Positions 35,346-47,776 of a stretch of DNA of 64,000 nt are shown one piece after another (the first letter of the stretch is position 1; every line of letters starts with the position of its first letter). The translations under genes were made by a program, and so were the position numbers. This DNA comes from Rhyzopertha dominica (lineage: Eukaryota; Arthropoda; Insecta; Coleoptera; Bostrichidae), in NCBI GenBank assembly GCA_025024175.1, contig QCXZ01000001.1, positions 1,984,001 to 2,048,000 of the forward strand. The letters are read 5' to 3'. A model generated the notes under the pieces. The model searched no databases. It saw only the letters and a list, made by a program, of their open reading frames with translations, and was not told the DNA's origin.

Positions 35346-36182
35346 TTTATCTTGCCTTTGTCTATGATGGCGTGCAAATAACCCTATTTTGAATGTTATG
35401 TATGCTTTATAGACACTCAGTTTAATTCTCTGATTATGTCTCTCATGTGAACTATGTATAAATTAAATGAAGTACAGCATTTGATAGTATATTTACTTCG
35501 GCCACCGTCCGCCACTGTTCTCGAAGTGCTACCCTCGAGGGCAGCGACAAAGATATGATTAAGAAACAAGACTAGCAGCTCGCGTACGTACCGTTGATTC
35601 CCGTGTCATCCCTCAGGAGAACGTTTGAACAGTAATGAAATTACAGCAGAGGAGTTGAGTCGGGATAGATAATTAATGGTCGGGTTCAGATACGCGCCCC
35701 AGTTCACCCTATGCTTTTACAGGACCAGACGTTTCGCCCTGACGATTTCGGCACACACACAATGGAGTAGTTTTCACGGTTTGTTATTCGACGGACCGAA
35801 ATAAATGACACAACCAGGCCGCCGGGATGGCCCCAGGAAGCAACTGACACAGGATTTGCCAGGAAATTGCAATTTGCACCTCGAACTTTAGGGCAGATGG
35901 GACTCGGTTATTCATTTACTGATCGCCCAGTAGTGCCACGCCGATGAGTGGATTTGTGGTTAATTCATAGCCGAAAACTGAAACACTGGGTCAGCCGGAT
36001 CGATGCANTCGAAACGGAGATGGGGCTTTTGACCACTCCTCAAGAATCACTANCTTTCTTTCTTTATTTGAAAGATTGAACGATTGAAGGCCCACAATCC
36101 ATTAAAACTGCCTTCTAACGGCTTACTATAGCAGTATTTAGCTTTGAATCTCCACTGCTATAAAAATAACGCACCACTTAAT
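35346..36182. other. Intergenic with GC-richer island
   Basis: About 35480-36020 is GC-richer, without repeat similarity or coding potential. It is a candidate regulatory region by composition only. Ns lie at 36008 and 36053. Confidence 0.35.
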
Positions 36183-36199
36183 ATTACAAACAGTGCTTT

Positions 36200-36240
36200 G
36201 GTCTCGGTCTCGGTCTCGGTCTACTTAGTCTCGGTCTCGT
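36200..36240 (+). repeat. GGTCTC hexamer array, left end
   Basis: About four tandem GGTCTC units, then AGTCTCGGTCTCGT. The latter phrase also appears at the right end of the element. Confidence 0.85.
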
Positions 36241-38189
36241 GACGAAAGACTCGGGTTTTCTGGTAAGTGGTGGTAATCCTAACATTTTTGAAATCCCGAT
36301 ACGTTCCTTTTACAAGAATGTCATCAAAGGCGATATTAGATATATTTACAACTAAAGTGCATCGCAAATATCTTGAAGATATATCTTCTACAGTTACGCG
36401 GTGGTGGTTACGGGTGATTAAGCTTGGTATTTCGGTATTTGTCCTCTGTAACTTTTTCTTTTGAATTAACAGTGCAGCACACCAAATACATTGTAAGCCG
36501 TATTAAAATTATATGCGATAAATATATTTGTGTTGGCATAAATTTGTCAAAATTACCATTATTTATCAGATTCTTATAATATTTTTACATACAGTGACTT
36601 AAAAAGTATATACTTTTGTATATATTAATTAATTTGAGATTTTTTCTTATAAATAATGATATCAAGTTGATCATGCAAGTAACTAAACTTTACTATCCGC
36701 TCCATCACACTTGGTCATAATTGACAACAAAATGCATACAAATTAATGTATTGCGCTGTCGCCTTCATAGTATTTATGTACCTACGCAAGATGGCTTGTT
36801 GATTTCGTAGTAATTATAGTAGTTGATTTGACTGTATTATTGTATGTTATTATTATTTGTCAGGCCAAAATATTATATTGAATCTAACAATGCTTTTTGT
36901 GCAATTAAAACCAAGTGGGCTGTAGCTGAAACCAAAATTTAGTTACCTACTTCCATCATACAATTATAATTATTTAGAAGAAACTGATATTAATTCTTAC
37001 ACTTTACATTTGTCTTGTCTGGTTTATTTCTTGTAAAATACTTTCTTACGTCGCCGAATATAGAAACCAATGTTTTATAAGAATCGTAGAAAAATATGTT
37101 TAAAAAAAATGTTGCCTGGCACTATTCTGATGTAAGTATCTACCTACACAAACATGATTATTTTATCACGTCTTCGCATATAACTTTTACTACGATCTAC
37201 AAACGTATAGGTTTAGTTAAAGGTACTTTTTTAATAAAGTTATAGGGGTTAATACTAAAATCATCATGTACGCTGTATTTCCATTGACCATTGGTTATAA
37301 AAACTACTGATTACAAATTACAATACACTATGATATATTGATGCTATCTGCCACGCCACTGTGCGCTATGGAACGCCGATATAGCATTTATTAACAAATC
37401 TTTTCATCTAACATTTCAAAAACTATTTTAAACATTCATTTAATGCTTCTTGAATTTACATCAAAGAATTTTTTGTTTCTCCTGCAAACTAAACCGAATA
37501 AAAATGTTTAATGAATTATTTTGTTAGTTTGGTAAAAGCGTTTGCTTACATTTCGAAGCAAACATATAATTATTTTTATCATTTTTATTCAAGCAATATT
37601 TTTATCCACCAGACATAAATCAAAGCTTTTTAAACTGAAAGCATCACCTTTCCTGCAAATTATTACGTTTGTTGATTCTTATCCTTGCAAAGACTTTTAG
37701 TGTTGCGTGAATTTTGGCACAATATGTAGTTATAAGGTAAATATTTTCGCTGTTTTTGAGGATATTGCATAGACGTGCAGGTAATATTTTATATATATGC
37801 TTTTAAGCCATTTCTGAAAATTTGCTTTTTCTATAGCCCTAGTACTTATACTTGACTAGTAGTTTACTGTTCCTGTAAACATGTAAAATCTTTCAGATAA
37901 AAACTCACTATATAATCTGTAGAGCTTTACCGCTTACTATTTTATTACTACTTGAATTAAAACACTACTAAAATTATGTAAGTAATAGAATTAGGTAAAT
38001 AATTAAATTATATTGTGCTAACTTAGTGACCTAAAATAATGGGTAAGAATATGATAATTGTGTTATTTACATTTAAAAGTGTCAAGTTTGAAATCATCGT
38101 CACTAGTGTAAACAATTTAATCCTACCTTTGTATACATATATTTGTGTAAAAAAACGAGACTCTCGAAGTCTTGTATGTTCAGTCTCGG

Positions 38190-38232
38190 TCTCGTACGGG
38201 TCTCGGGTACTTTAATCTCGGTCTCGGTCTCC
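38190..38232 (+). repeat. GGTCTC hexamer array, right end
   Basis: AGTCTCGGTCTCGTACGGG followed by CTCGGTCTCGGTCTC, in the same orientation as the left array rather than inverted. Confidence 0.85.
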
Positions 38233-38252
38233 TCAGAAGCACTAATTACAAA

Positions 38253-39396
38253 ATTCTGCCTTGTTTAAACAAACTAAAATCTTTAATAAGGTTTGATAAA
38301 CCATTTGTTACTCGCGTTTTAACAACAAAGTATGCGTTTTCTCTGGCCTTTTTTATTTATAAAACTGAAATAAATTGACTTTTTCAGTGTTTCGATGTTT
38401 TTTCTTAATTGTTTGGTGTATTGTGTTTTGTTGTTTGGTGTTTGGTGCGTGTTGAATGTGCTCAAGTCGTCGTATAGCACAAACAAGGTGACAGACGAAT
38501 GAACAATTTATTGGACGAGCGGAGCATTGTCAAACTCGCGTACGATTTTGATGAATTACGTTTAAGTGAGTAATTATCCATTAAGGGAACTCAGGTTATT
38601 ATTAATTATTTAATGAGTACGAAATGGAAGAAACGAGTATTTAGTAAATGTATGTACCGTAACTATAAAACAATACGATAAGCCACTTATAAAAATATTT
38701 GATGTGTAAATGGAATACATAAGTGGGTCCAATGCACTTTCTTGATGCACTCCATGGAATGGGAAATTGTTTAGTTAATCAAGAGTGTACATTTCGTCGG
38801 AAGAAAAAGGTTGTACACTTTACAAATCAATCATCAGCAGAATTCCAAATGCGGTAGTGCAGTAATTTAATTTAACCTAACGATGGAAACAGCCGTTTTC
38901 GAAACGTAATAAGCCAACGCACTGATCCTTTCGTTGTATATTCCTAAATTCCACGAAACAACATAAACTTCAAATAAATGATATAAGAGGAAACGAAACT
39001 GAAGAAACAAATGACAATACTGAATGTCACTAAGGAAACAATTTAGAAAAATTGATCTCAAGGGCATTTTTGTACACGGCAAGATTATACCGTATCACTA
39101 TTCTTCACAGGAATATTTCTGTTCGGTAATTTTCTTTTACTATAATACATATATCTCGGCATTTTTTTAAATAAAAAATTAGAAAAAATGAGTAAATTGN
39201 GTATTTCTTTTGAAGCTATGGAGATAAGTCGTTAAGTTCAATAGTTGAAAATCATTTTAAAATACCAGGCGCGAAAAGAGATACTTGTTTTTTTTAAATT
39301 AGAATAATAGGAGGGGCTACACATTATTTTGAATGATTTTAATGATATGAACTCTTCCTTTAACCATAACAAATGTAATAAGAATTATTTCATGAG
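38253..39396. other. Intergenic, nothing recognised
   Basis: AT-rich DNA with only short chance frames. An N lies at 39200. Confidence 0.4.
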
Positions 39397-41410
39397 TAAT
39401 AATAATAATAATAATAATATAAATTTATTTGTGGTAGCGGTCAACATAATACTTTACATTCAGATGGATTATATATTACATTAAGACAAATAGTTGGCGC
39501 TACTACAAAAAGGACTAAGAAGGCAGGAAACCTGATTTCTAATCTTAGTCCAGAAAAAAAACAATCTAATTACAAAATACCCAAAGTGCTGGTCACTCCG
39601 ACCGCGCTATTAGAAAAGAAATAAGCAGTTTATAGACGGGACATAATTACAGGGAAAACGCAATGCAAGAAAGCAATGGGTTCAATGCAAAGCTGACAAA
39701 TAAGAGGATGCTGGATTCACGAGAACTGGCGAGACATCAAAAGACGACGATACTCTGATCTAAATTTAAAAAATTTGCTCTCTTTTATCTGAATTGGAAT
39801 ACTATTAAATATTTTGTAGATGTTGTAGGTAAAAGACCGAGTGAATAAAGCAGTGTAGGGTCTAGGGGGTGACAAGAGTCCACGAAACCTAGTGTTCAAA
39901 GAGTGCACATCAGTACGAAAAGTGATTTTGTTGCATAGGTATGGTGGACATTTGAAAAACATAATTGAAAAGTATAGGCACGCCGCGTGTAACTCACGTC
40001 TATGGGCCATGTTCAACCATCCTGCAGAAATCAACTTGTGTGAAATCCGAGAAAATTTTCGAATTCCGTAAATAAATCTCAAACAAGACTTTTGCAAACG
40101 TTCAATGCGATTTACATCTACCCTGGTTAAGCATGGGCCATACAAGACATCGCAATAGTTCATATGACATAAGACCGTTGCATCCGTTAGCTTTATTTTT
40201 AAGTTAATGGGTAAGATATGGCGATAAGGATATAACTTTTTCAAGCTAATGTATGCAACATTCAATTTTTTAGTAATGAAATTACTAAAACGTAGTTCCG
40301 TGTCTAGATCCACACCCAAACTTTTCGCTACTTTAGAGCACTGCAAAATACTATTACCAACTTTAATCTTTAATACCACTTCTGCTAGTTCTTTGTTTTT
40401 ACTGAATACCAGTACAGAGCTCTTTAAATCGTTCAAATTAAGTTGATGTTGCAAAGAAGTTTGTTGCAATTGCTTTAAATCTTCATTAATCATTCTGTTT
40501 GCGAAATGTATATTACTAAAGGGAAACGAAAAACGGACCTGGGTGTCATCAGCATATACATACGAAGTACCGTACTGAACACAAGACAACAAGTTACATG
40601 TGTAAATACAGAATAAAATAGGTCCAAGCACAGATCCCTGAGGCACCCCAGATGTAATAATTCCCTCCTCAGATGCACCGAAATCCGTCACAGTATATTG
40701 TTTACGGTTAGCAAAATAACATTCAATAAGACTCACTGAATTCTGCGAAAATCCTACATACTCCAGAATTGAAAACAATAATTTATGATTAATTTTGTCG
40801 AAAGCCTTGGAAAAGTCCAACAGAACAAGTGCACTAATATTTCCAACATCAGCCTCACGAATGACATCATCAATCAAATCAAGAAGTGCAGTAAGACAAC
40901 TATATCTTTGTCGAAATCCTGATTGTCTGAGAGGTAAGATATCGTATTATCTAGGTGATTTTTTATTTGTTGCACCAGAATCTTTTCCAAGACTTTCGAC
41001 ATTATCGGCAAAAGCGAAATTGGACGCAGCTCATCAAAAGATGCCACCCCCGGTTTTTTTGGTAACGGCAAAACTTTTGCAATTTTCCATGCGCTGGGAA
41101 CGGTATTCTCCAATAAACAAGTGTTTATTAAGTGTGTCAGCACTGGTAAAATTGTTGGACAGCACATAAGAAGCATCTCTGGATTTATGTTGTCAGGACC
41201 GCAGGCAGTCGATTTGATTTCAGATAAGCACCTGAATACTTCAGACTCATCAACTAAATGGAACTGTAGCAGGGACTCAAAATTTTGTTTCTTGTTAGAA
41301 TTATAAAAGCTTATCATTTGATCATCAGGTGGCAAATTAGAAACAATCTGCAAAAAGTGATTATTTATTGCCGAAGGATCATTTAAAGCACTTGGCAAGG
41401 ATTTTTTTTT
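39397..41410 (-). mobile_element. CR1/Jockey-type LINE, 5'-truncated, young
   Basis: A minus-strand LINE insertion about 2 kb long. Its 3' end is the trinucleotide tail seen as TAATAATAATAATAATAAT at 39397-39419. A 3' untranslated region follows to about 39716, then the polymerase gene to about 41400, where similarity stops inside the protein. The coding part has a single frame break, so this is the least decayed LINE here. Truncation at the 5' end is the usual result of incomplete target-primed reverse transcription. Confidence 0.85.
39717..41398 (-). pseudogene. LINE reverse transcriptase, nearly open
   Basis: Two collinear frames. The first (41398-40874) has STACGPDNINPEML, WKIAKVLPLPKKPG and ELRPISLLPIMSKVLEKI. 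The second (40877-39717, 386 codons) has LVLLDFSKAFDKINH (motif A aspartate), SGVPQGSVLGPILFCIYTCN (motif B), YVYADDTQVRF (motif C, intact ADD), then SLGVDLDTELRF, SCLRFIYGIRKF and FTRSFTYNIYK. The frames meet at about 40877, where a small deletion removes part of the usual NQSGFR motif. There is no RNase H domain, as expected of CR1/Jockey. All visible catalytic residues remain. Confidence 0.88.
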
Positions 41411-44400
41411 CTTATTATTGTGACAAATTTTATATGCTGTTATTTTTCTTATAACAGATTGAGGGTTTAAATAGTAAATATTAGGCTAGGTTATAAACAA
41501 GGTTATAAATATTAAATATTATAATACCCACCATCGTAAGTACCTTCTTACTTTGATTTAATTGAAAAATGTATCTTGTAATTATGCGTTTATACCTCAA
41601 CTTTTATACAAGTCGAGACATATAAAAATAATAATTTTTAAGATTATATCATGGCATTTTATAAGTATTTTATTGCATTTCACAAATACTTCATATGGTA
41701 TTTCACATACATTTCCTAGGATTTCACGAGTATTTCCTGGCGTATTGTTCCAAAATTTCATGTGGTGATTAACAAATGTACATTTGTTAGTTAGACGGTG
41801 AAGGATCGATAGATTTAAATGTTGATAAATGAGAGAAAGCTCCTTAACTGATAGTGCCGTAGCTCTATATCTTAGTACAGAAAAATTTTTGGTGCAAAGC
41901 TTAACGATTAATCGCGATAAAATAATAATGGTTAGTGTTAAAGCCTCACCGTCATTAACTCAGATACATGCAGTGTTACTTAGTATAATTCTTCAAAATC
42001 GGTCGCCGTCCTGGGATGTCCGCCACTGGTCACAATATCGTAGTTGTTCTCCGGAAACAGAAGAACAGAAATGGGGGATTAGGTGTGGAACCCGGCGAGA
42101 AGCAATTCATGGATTGATGTAAACCATTTGTTCGGTCTGTTTTGTTCCACAAGAGGAAGTGGCTTTGATTAACTAAGATTAACACCCTGCCATGCTAATA
42201 AAAACATTCTACAAATGATGTCTGGAACGTATACAAAGAAATATTTCTTGCGGTCCGATTTTACGAGATTGAGTTTTGAAGCCTTGCAGATAAACGAAAA
42301 CGGATTAGTAAAAATTCATTTGGCAACGCGTCAATGCTTTCTTTCCAAATGGTTATGGATAAAGCAAGAGTACAAAACATTCGATAGAATTTATTTTAAG
42401 TACGAGCTTGTCAGGATTGATAACGTCCTAACTTCTGAAGGTCTGTTACATGGTCGAAGTATTCTGGTTTATTTTATATAATTAGGTAATTTTGTAGATT
42501 GCAGCAATATCAGCATTACCTTATAGCCAGCATCTCGAACGTTGGTTTCTTTAACTTATCATACTAAAGAATTAAAAGATCCTCTATGTTAGAAGTAGTC
42601 TCATTGGCTGCGAAGAAACACGTCGAAAAATTTTAAACATTTAAAGACGTTTTACTAATTATCCATGAGGGACAAACTGCTTACATTCTCGCCAGACATT
42701 GAGAATGTTTTTAGTGTATTTCTGGGTCTACAATACGAAATATCACGTAACCACGTTACGAGTTCAAAATTGTATTTCGAAAATGTGTTGCTGTTTTAGC
42801 TAGCTACCTCGCTAGGCAAGGTATTCAGGAGTGTACATACTAGTACTACAAATGACTGTTTTTCCTTGCAAATTATGTCATATATGCAATAAAAAAGGGA
42901 GTGAACGTGTCCAGCGATAGCTTTTACGTATTTTTTTATCTAAACATGTCATACGCCGTGCTTAATGCAATTAAGAAGGCTAAATTTGTGGAAAAAAGTC
43001 ATGCAGCAAGGTTTATTTATTAATTAATATCAATACAAGTGTAAATATGTAGGTTATACGAGATTTTAAAGTTTACGCAAAAAGTCAAGAAATGCCTTAA
43101 AATAGAGTTTTGTTATTTAAAGATATATATAGTAGTACCGAGCTCAGAATGACATGTTATGCCAATATTTTTATTTAAGCATTAAATTTGACAAGGAAGT
43201 CTAAAAAAGCAGCGAAACCATCCCCCTCATTTCGGAGGTACTTATTTTTGAATCAAATGCGAATATGAATCTACATAAAACGAAACTTCCGGTCTTATTT
43301 TCAATGTGAATAAGATGATTATCTAATTATATAAGAGCTAGGCAACATTTTTTTACTGCATGGTAAAGCTGTTTCATGCGCTGTTTTACTTAACACTGTA
43401 AATTAGCTAAACGCCGCATTATAGTGATCAAATGGGGTAAATATAAAATAAAGAAGTCACATTTTTATATTTTTGACCTTTCTTAAATTTGTAGTACATG
43501 AAGTAATAAAACAAGAATTATTAGTATTCTATAGATATCCATGCGTATTAGTAAACTCATCATTAAACAGATATATATGTTTTAGTCAGCACAATTCATC
43601 TTACACCTTCTTTTCTTATAATGAATTATAGAATTTGGTTCTCAAGTCTCGATATGAAACATTCTGATGTTAAACCAAAGTATTTGTTTTTTTACTGCCA
43701 GAAGGTCTGTATTTGCAGTATTAGGATTCCAGAATACTGGTACTGAACTAACATAGTCCATAAATCTATCACGGTGCCTAATCGCTTTAATTGCACTTAG
43801 GTGTGGCGTAAAGATTTAAAACCTGTACTTAACAAAAAGATATGTTGTTATAGCATTATTGTTTTTTTTTCCATAAAGCTGCAATTCCAATCTGACGGAA
43901 CTAAAATAAAAGCAAACCTAAAATCAGAGATATACATAATCAAATACTTCTAGATGTTTATGGATCACATATTTTAAATTCCGAGGAAACGTAACTATTG
44001 TTGTGAAAGCTTAAAAATTTTTTACAAGAAACTGCGATGAAACGTTGCCGACACAAAAAAATTATGAAGTTAAATTGATGGAATTTACGTAAGACGCCTA
44101 CCTTATTGCAGAATTATCCTCTCAAAACCCACTGAAATCTCTACGCCACAAACCCTTAGGGACGCGCTTACGTTAGTTTCTTTTGAACTTTCACTCGAAA
44201 AAAGTCATGGGTGCCACATTTGATCGGTCTGTATGTGCGGCTACAATGTTTCGTATTTTCCCGCCAGATGACGCACATGTAATGCACTACCGGTGGCGCC
44301 GTGTAAATCCTAACTACTGCATAGCCTGGTCCAGCCCGGGATGCTGTGTGTAGCGCACATCCTTTCGTCCCGACGCAAGCGCAACCTCTTAATCGATATT

Positions 44401-44912
44401 ATCAGCTATATAATACTGGCCACAATTAGCCAGTTAAATTTTATTTCATAGTTTTGATGTTAAGAAGCCAACTATAATGAAAAATGTTTTTGGTTTGCAA
44501 CAGCTAAATATAGTTAGATTGATATTTTATGATTTTTATAGTGCGTTATTTCCTTATTTCGTACCCCACCCGGTTAAGTACAGGAATTCACTTTTGGAGC
44601 GTCAAAAGTTGTTAATCCGAACGAACTGTATATATTTTTTTAATTAATTAACTACCCTAGTGGACTTTGAAAATGAAACAACCTAAGAGAGACAATATTA
44701 GGGGTGTTCAGCAAAACTTTTCTGGGCACGCGGCAAAAGAATAAAGTTGGGTGATGTTCTTCACCACAAGATGGTGCTATCAATTAATAGAAATAAACTG
44801 CCTCATGTATACAACTTGTCCATATCGTTTCATTTTCAAAGACCACTGCTGTATAATTATTACATAACACACGTATATTTTCCTTTAAATTACTAGTTTT
44901 GTAGTGCTTGAT
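41411..44912. other. Long AT-rich intergenic stretch
   Basis: No supported gene. An 88-codon frame at 42215-42481 on the plus strand has no recognised domain and ordinary local composition. The interval 44150-44400 is somewhat GC-richer. I see no clear repeat boundary. Confidence 0.4.
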
Positions 44913-45590
44913 GGGGGACTCTTTGAATTCTTTAACATGCCTTTTGGTTTGTGCAATGCAGCTCAGACACAACAATGTTTGATTAATAGTGTTCTTAATC
45001 CTGATCTAGATCAATACATTTTTGTCTACCTTGATGACATAATTATTCCTTTGGAAAATATGTGGAATGCTTGAAAATTCCATCGCCTTCACGAAGCCAC
45101 GTTAACTATTAACTGAGAAATACGAGTTTTTCAAATCGTCGTTGAATTATTTAGGATTTTTCCTCAGCCTACGACATATATGTACAGAGGTAAAAGATTA
45201 TTTGCTTCTGGTATGGAAGGTTGTTAAAGATTTCTCAACTGTGGTGTGTCCGTTGAATGCACTGCTGAAACATAAACAGAAGTCTCATCAAGCTATTTGG
45301 AAGTATGAAGCTTTCAAAGCATTTAAAAGAGTCAAAGAAGACCTCTATCATTCAAACTGACGCGTCTAATGTTAGAATGGTACCATTTTGAGTGAGCGAA
45401 TGAGTTGGACTCCAGATTGGAAGAATGTGGTCCCGAAACTTCAACGGGAATTGGTGATGCAAGAATGTCACGATCATCTAACAGCAGCCCATGGAGGTGT
45501 GGTCAAAGCTCTTAGTCGTTTTCCTATGACGAAGCAAAGCAAACTAGAATCTCACCCAAACCAATTACTCTTACCCTGAATGAAAAAGCA
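44913..45590 (+). pseudogene. Ty3/Gypsy-type LTR retrotransposon pol relic
   Basis: The plus strand reads FNMPFGLCNAAQTQQ (motif B region) and IFVYLDDIII (YLDD catalytic box, near 45030). A broken stretch follows with EKYEFFKSSLNYLGFF. Then comes DFSTVVCPLNALLKHK with FKAFKRVKEDL, the polymerase-RNase H link. After a deletion near 45365-45390, ELVMQECHDHLTAAHGG resembles the zinc-binding N terminus of the integrase. RNase H, most of the integrase, gag and both LTRs are missing. Stops and frameshifts make it dead. Confidence 0.8.
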
Positions 45591-46139
45591 TGAATAAATC
45601 TCGTNTGCCGTCCTAATTGGTACGTGACACAACACCCGCGCAGATAAATGAATTCCCTCAGGTACACAACGCTGCATTAAAGCGACTTTTGCGCCATTTG
45701 CATTTCTCCCTCTCAAGTAACAACCATCCCGAGCGCTGCCGTTGTTGTTACAAGTTCGCTCAACTGATTCAGATGAACGCGGGAAGGAATTGATTTAAAT
45801 GCACGTAATTTGAATAACAAGGGGTATTTCTGAGATTAAATTATTTTCAGCAGCAGGAATGTTAAAGACTTTGGTGTAACAGAAAGTGACATCGTATAGA
45901 AATGAGCTAAATGTAGGTCATCTACCTTACAAAAGATCGAAATGCTATAAGATACGAGCTATTTGTTAGTTAAGTTTGTTTGTTGTGAAATCCAAAAACG
46001 CATGCCCGCAATTAAAAAGCATAAGTACAAAAAAAGAAAGAATTGTTAGAAAGGACTACATATATAAATAAACCGTTGCTTACCTCTCTCTGTATGACAT
46101 AATTGTGAATCCAAATCAATCCCCTTTATCTCAGATTGG
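45591..46139. other. Intergenic
   Basis: About 45620-45800 is GC-richer and unique; the rest is AT-rich. An N lies at 45605. No gene. Confidence 0.4.
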
Positions 46140-46830
46140 GATGGTGGATATCGATGCGCAAACTTAATTTGTTATAAAGGTATCTAGGACCTTTGTGTAA
46201 TAAGAGTTTATAAAATAAACAAGCTATGACTATCTACGATTGTTCATATTAAGCCAGACAATTTCGGCTGTGAGGTATATGACCATATTTTTTATGACAT
46301 TCTGCAATCTCTGAATTCTCATTTTATCAACAGCTCTTAGACATGAACCAAATGCAGAACCGCAGTAATCAATCTGCTAAGGTCTGCTTCATATTTCTTC
46401 GCAAATGTGTACTTTGTAAAATCTTCGACACATGGGTACTAAATCGAAGATTGGAATCAATGTACGCATCCAAATTATTTAGTAAGTCAGTAACAGAAAC
46501 TGGATTTCCCTGTATTGCAATGTAAACTGCATCTTTTGTTACAAACCTGTCACATTTACGACCAAAAATCATGACATTTGACTTCAGCGGATTTAAAACT
46601 AAGCCATGAGCAGACGACAGAGCATATAGAACTCAAGCCAATCTATTAAGACCAAAATAATGTAAAATACACAACAAAGTATCATGGGAAATTATGTCAA
46701 AGGCATTTGAATAATCAAGTATTGCAAGAACAGTAAGTTGTTCCTGATCGGTTTGAGTAACTATATCATTTATAATATTTCATAAAAGCAACACGTACAT
46801 CAAGTGCACTGGAAATGTTATTAAATTGAC
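46140..46830 (-). pseudogene. LINE reverse transcriptase relic
   Basis: On the minus strand near 46760-46680, LAILDYSNAFDIISHD is the polymerase motif A. Past an internal deletion, SNVMIFGRKCDRFV (near 46580-46540) and NNLDAYIDSNLRFSTHVSKI (about 46480-46420) form the post-catalytic region. YCGSAFGSCLRAVDKMRIQR and then QNVIKNMV (46360-46270) give the thumb. Motifs B and C have been lost, with several stops. It belongs to the CR1/Jockey group but is too eroded to place further. Confidence 0.7.
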
Positions 46831-47776
46831 TATAAGTACGTCACATTTTAAATTAAAACTGTAAGAGTATGTGTATGTGTCATTCCTCTATTAAAAAAAT
46901 TATTTTACTGGACTAGGTATCAACAACACATTGAATAATTGTTCCAAACGAAATGCCGTCAAGTTAAATTATTACATGTGGTTATTGTTCGTCCTGCAAA
47001 CCGAGGTCTGCTAAAAGGAATTCCCAAGTTTTCGGTAGTTATTACCTTCATATTGTTTGAGTTTGTTAAACCGCTTTTATTTATTTCCCAGCTTTAAAGG
47101 GAGCGGGTGGCAGACGGAGCATTGTTCGCTGTTAAAGTACCGCGATACTGACGGCGGTGCTCCGGGATTTAAGCTTGTAATTCGCATGACGTATTCTCAC
47201 AATTCCTTAAGTTGATGTTCTTGTCATTACCATTTTATATCTCCCCCCTCGCTTAAAACTATTTGCGCCCACTGATGTATTGTACATCGTACGTTAGAAC
47301 CGACATCTTCAGCGCACCGATCATTATTCAGTACTGTAGCTGAAACGTGTAACTTTCAGCATGGCTATTAACCCGGCTCGCTGGATGAATACGGATTGTT
47401 CATTGTGTATCGAGCGTATTGCTGAAATCTTTTCGTCTTCTCTTAGCGAATTCTTTTTATAACAACTGACTTTTGTTAGCTACATAAAGTCTTACATTTA
47501 AATAAATATTTTCTCCTTACGGAAGCTGCTTGGGGTTGCAGATTTTACGGCCTGATACAATGTTTGGAGAGAAAAATACAGTTACAGAATACATTCTCTA
47601 CAAGCAATAGGAACCTACTCCCTTATGTTCTTCTTGTTCTCAAATAAATCTGTTATTTGATAAGCAAGTCCATTTAAGAAATAAATAGTTTGTTAATGTA
47701 ACGCATTTTAGTTATTTATTTACATTTACTTAATTTGCCTAAAACATTTTTAATATAAACCTAATATAAATTATAA
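46831..47776. other. Intergenic with GC-richer island
   Basis: About 47040-47430 is GC-richer and unique. The 80 bp before 47777 are AT-rich and do not match the start of the full-length DD82E copy. Confidence 0.4.

Larger units (their letters stand above)
36191..38244. mobile_element. Non-autonomous hAT-like transposon
   Basis: A 2054-bp segment is flanked by a perfect 8-bp duplication, ATTACAAA, at 36183-36190 and 38245-38252. The tips are short inverted repeats, CAGTGCTT on the left and AAGCACTA on the right, typical of hAT ends. Beside the tips lie GGTCTC hexamer arrays (36200-36240 and 38190-38232) in the same orientation at both ends. The interior is very AT-rich with no transposase motif or long frame, so it must rely on another element for movement. 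The exact duplication implies a recent insertion. Confidence 0.85.

Noticed and set aside
42215..42481. 88-codon plus-strand frame
   Set aside because: No recognisable motif, and no splice sites or neighbours to support an exon.
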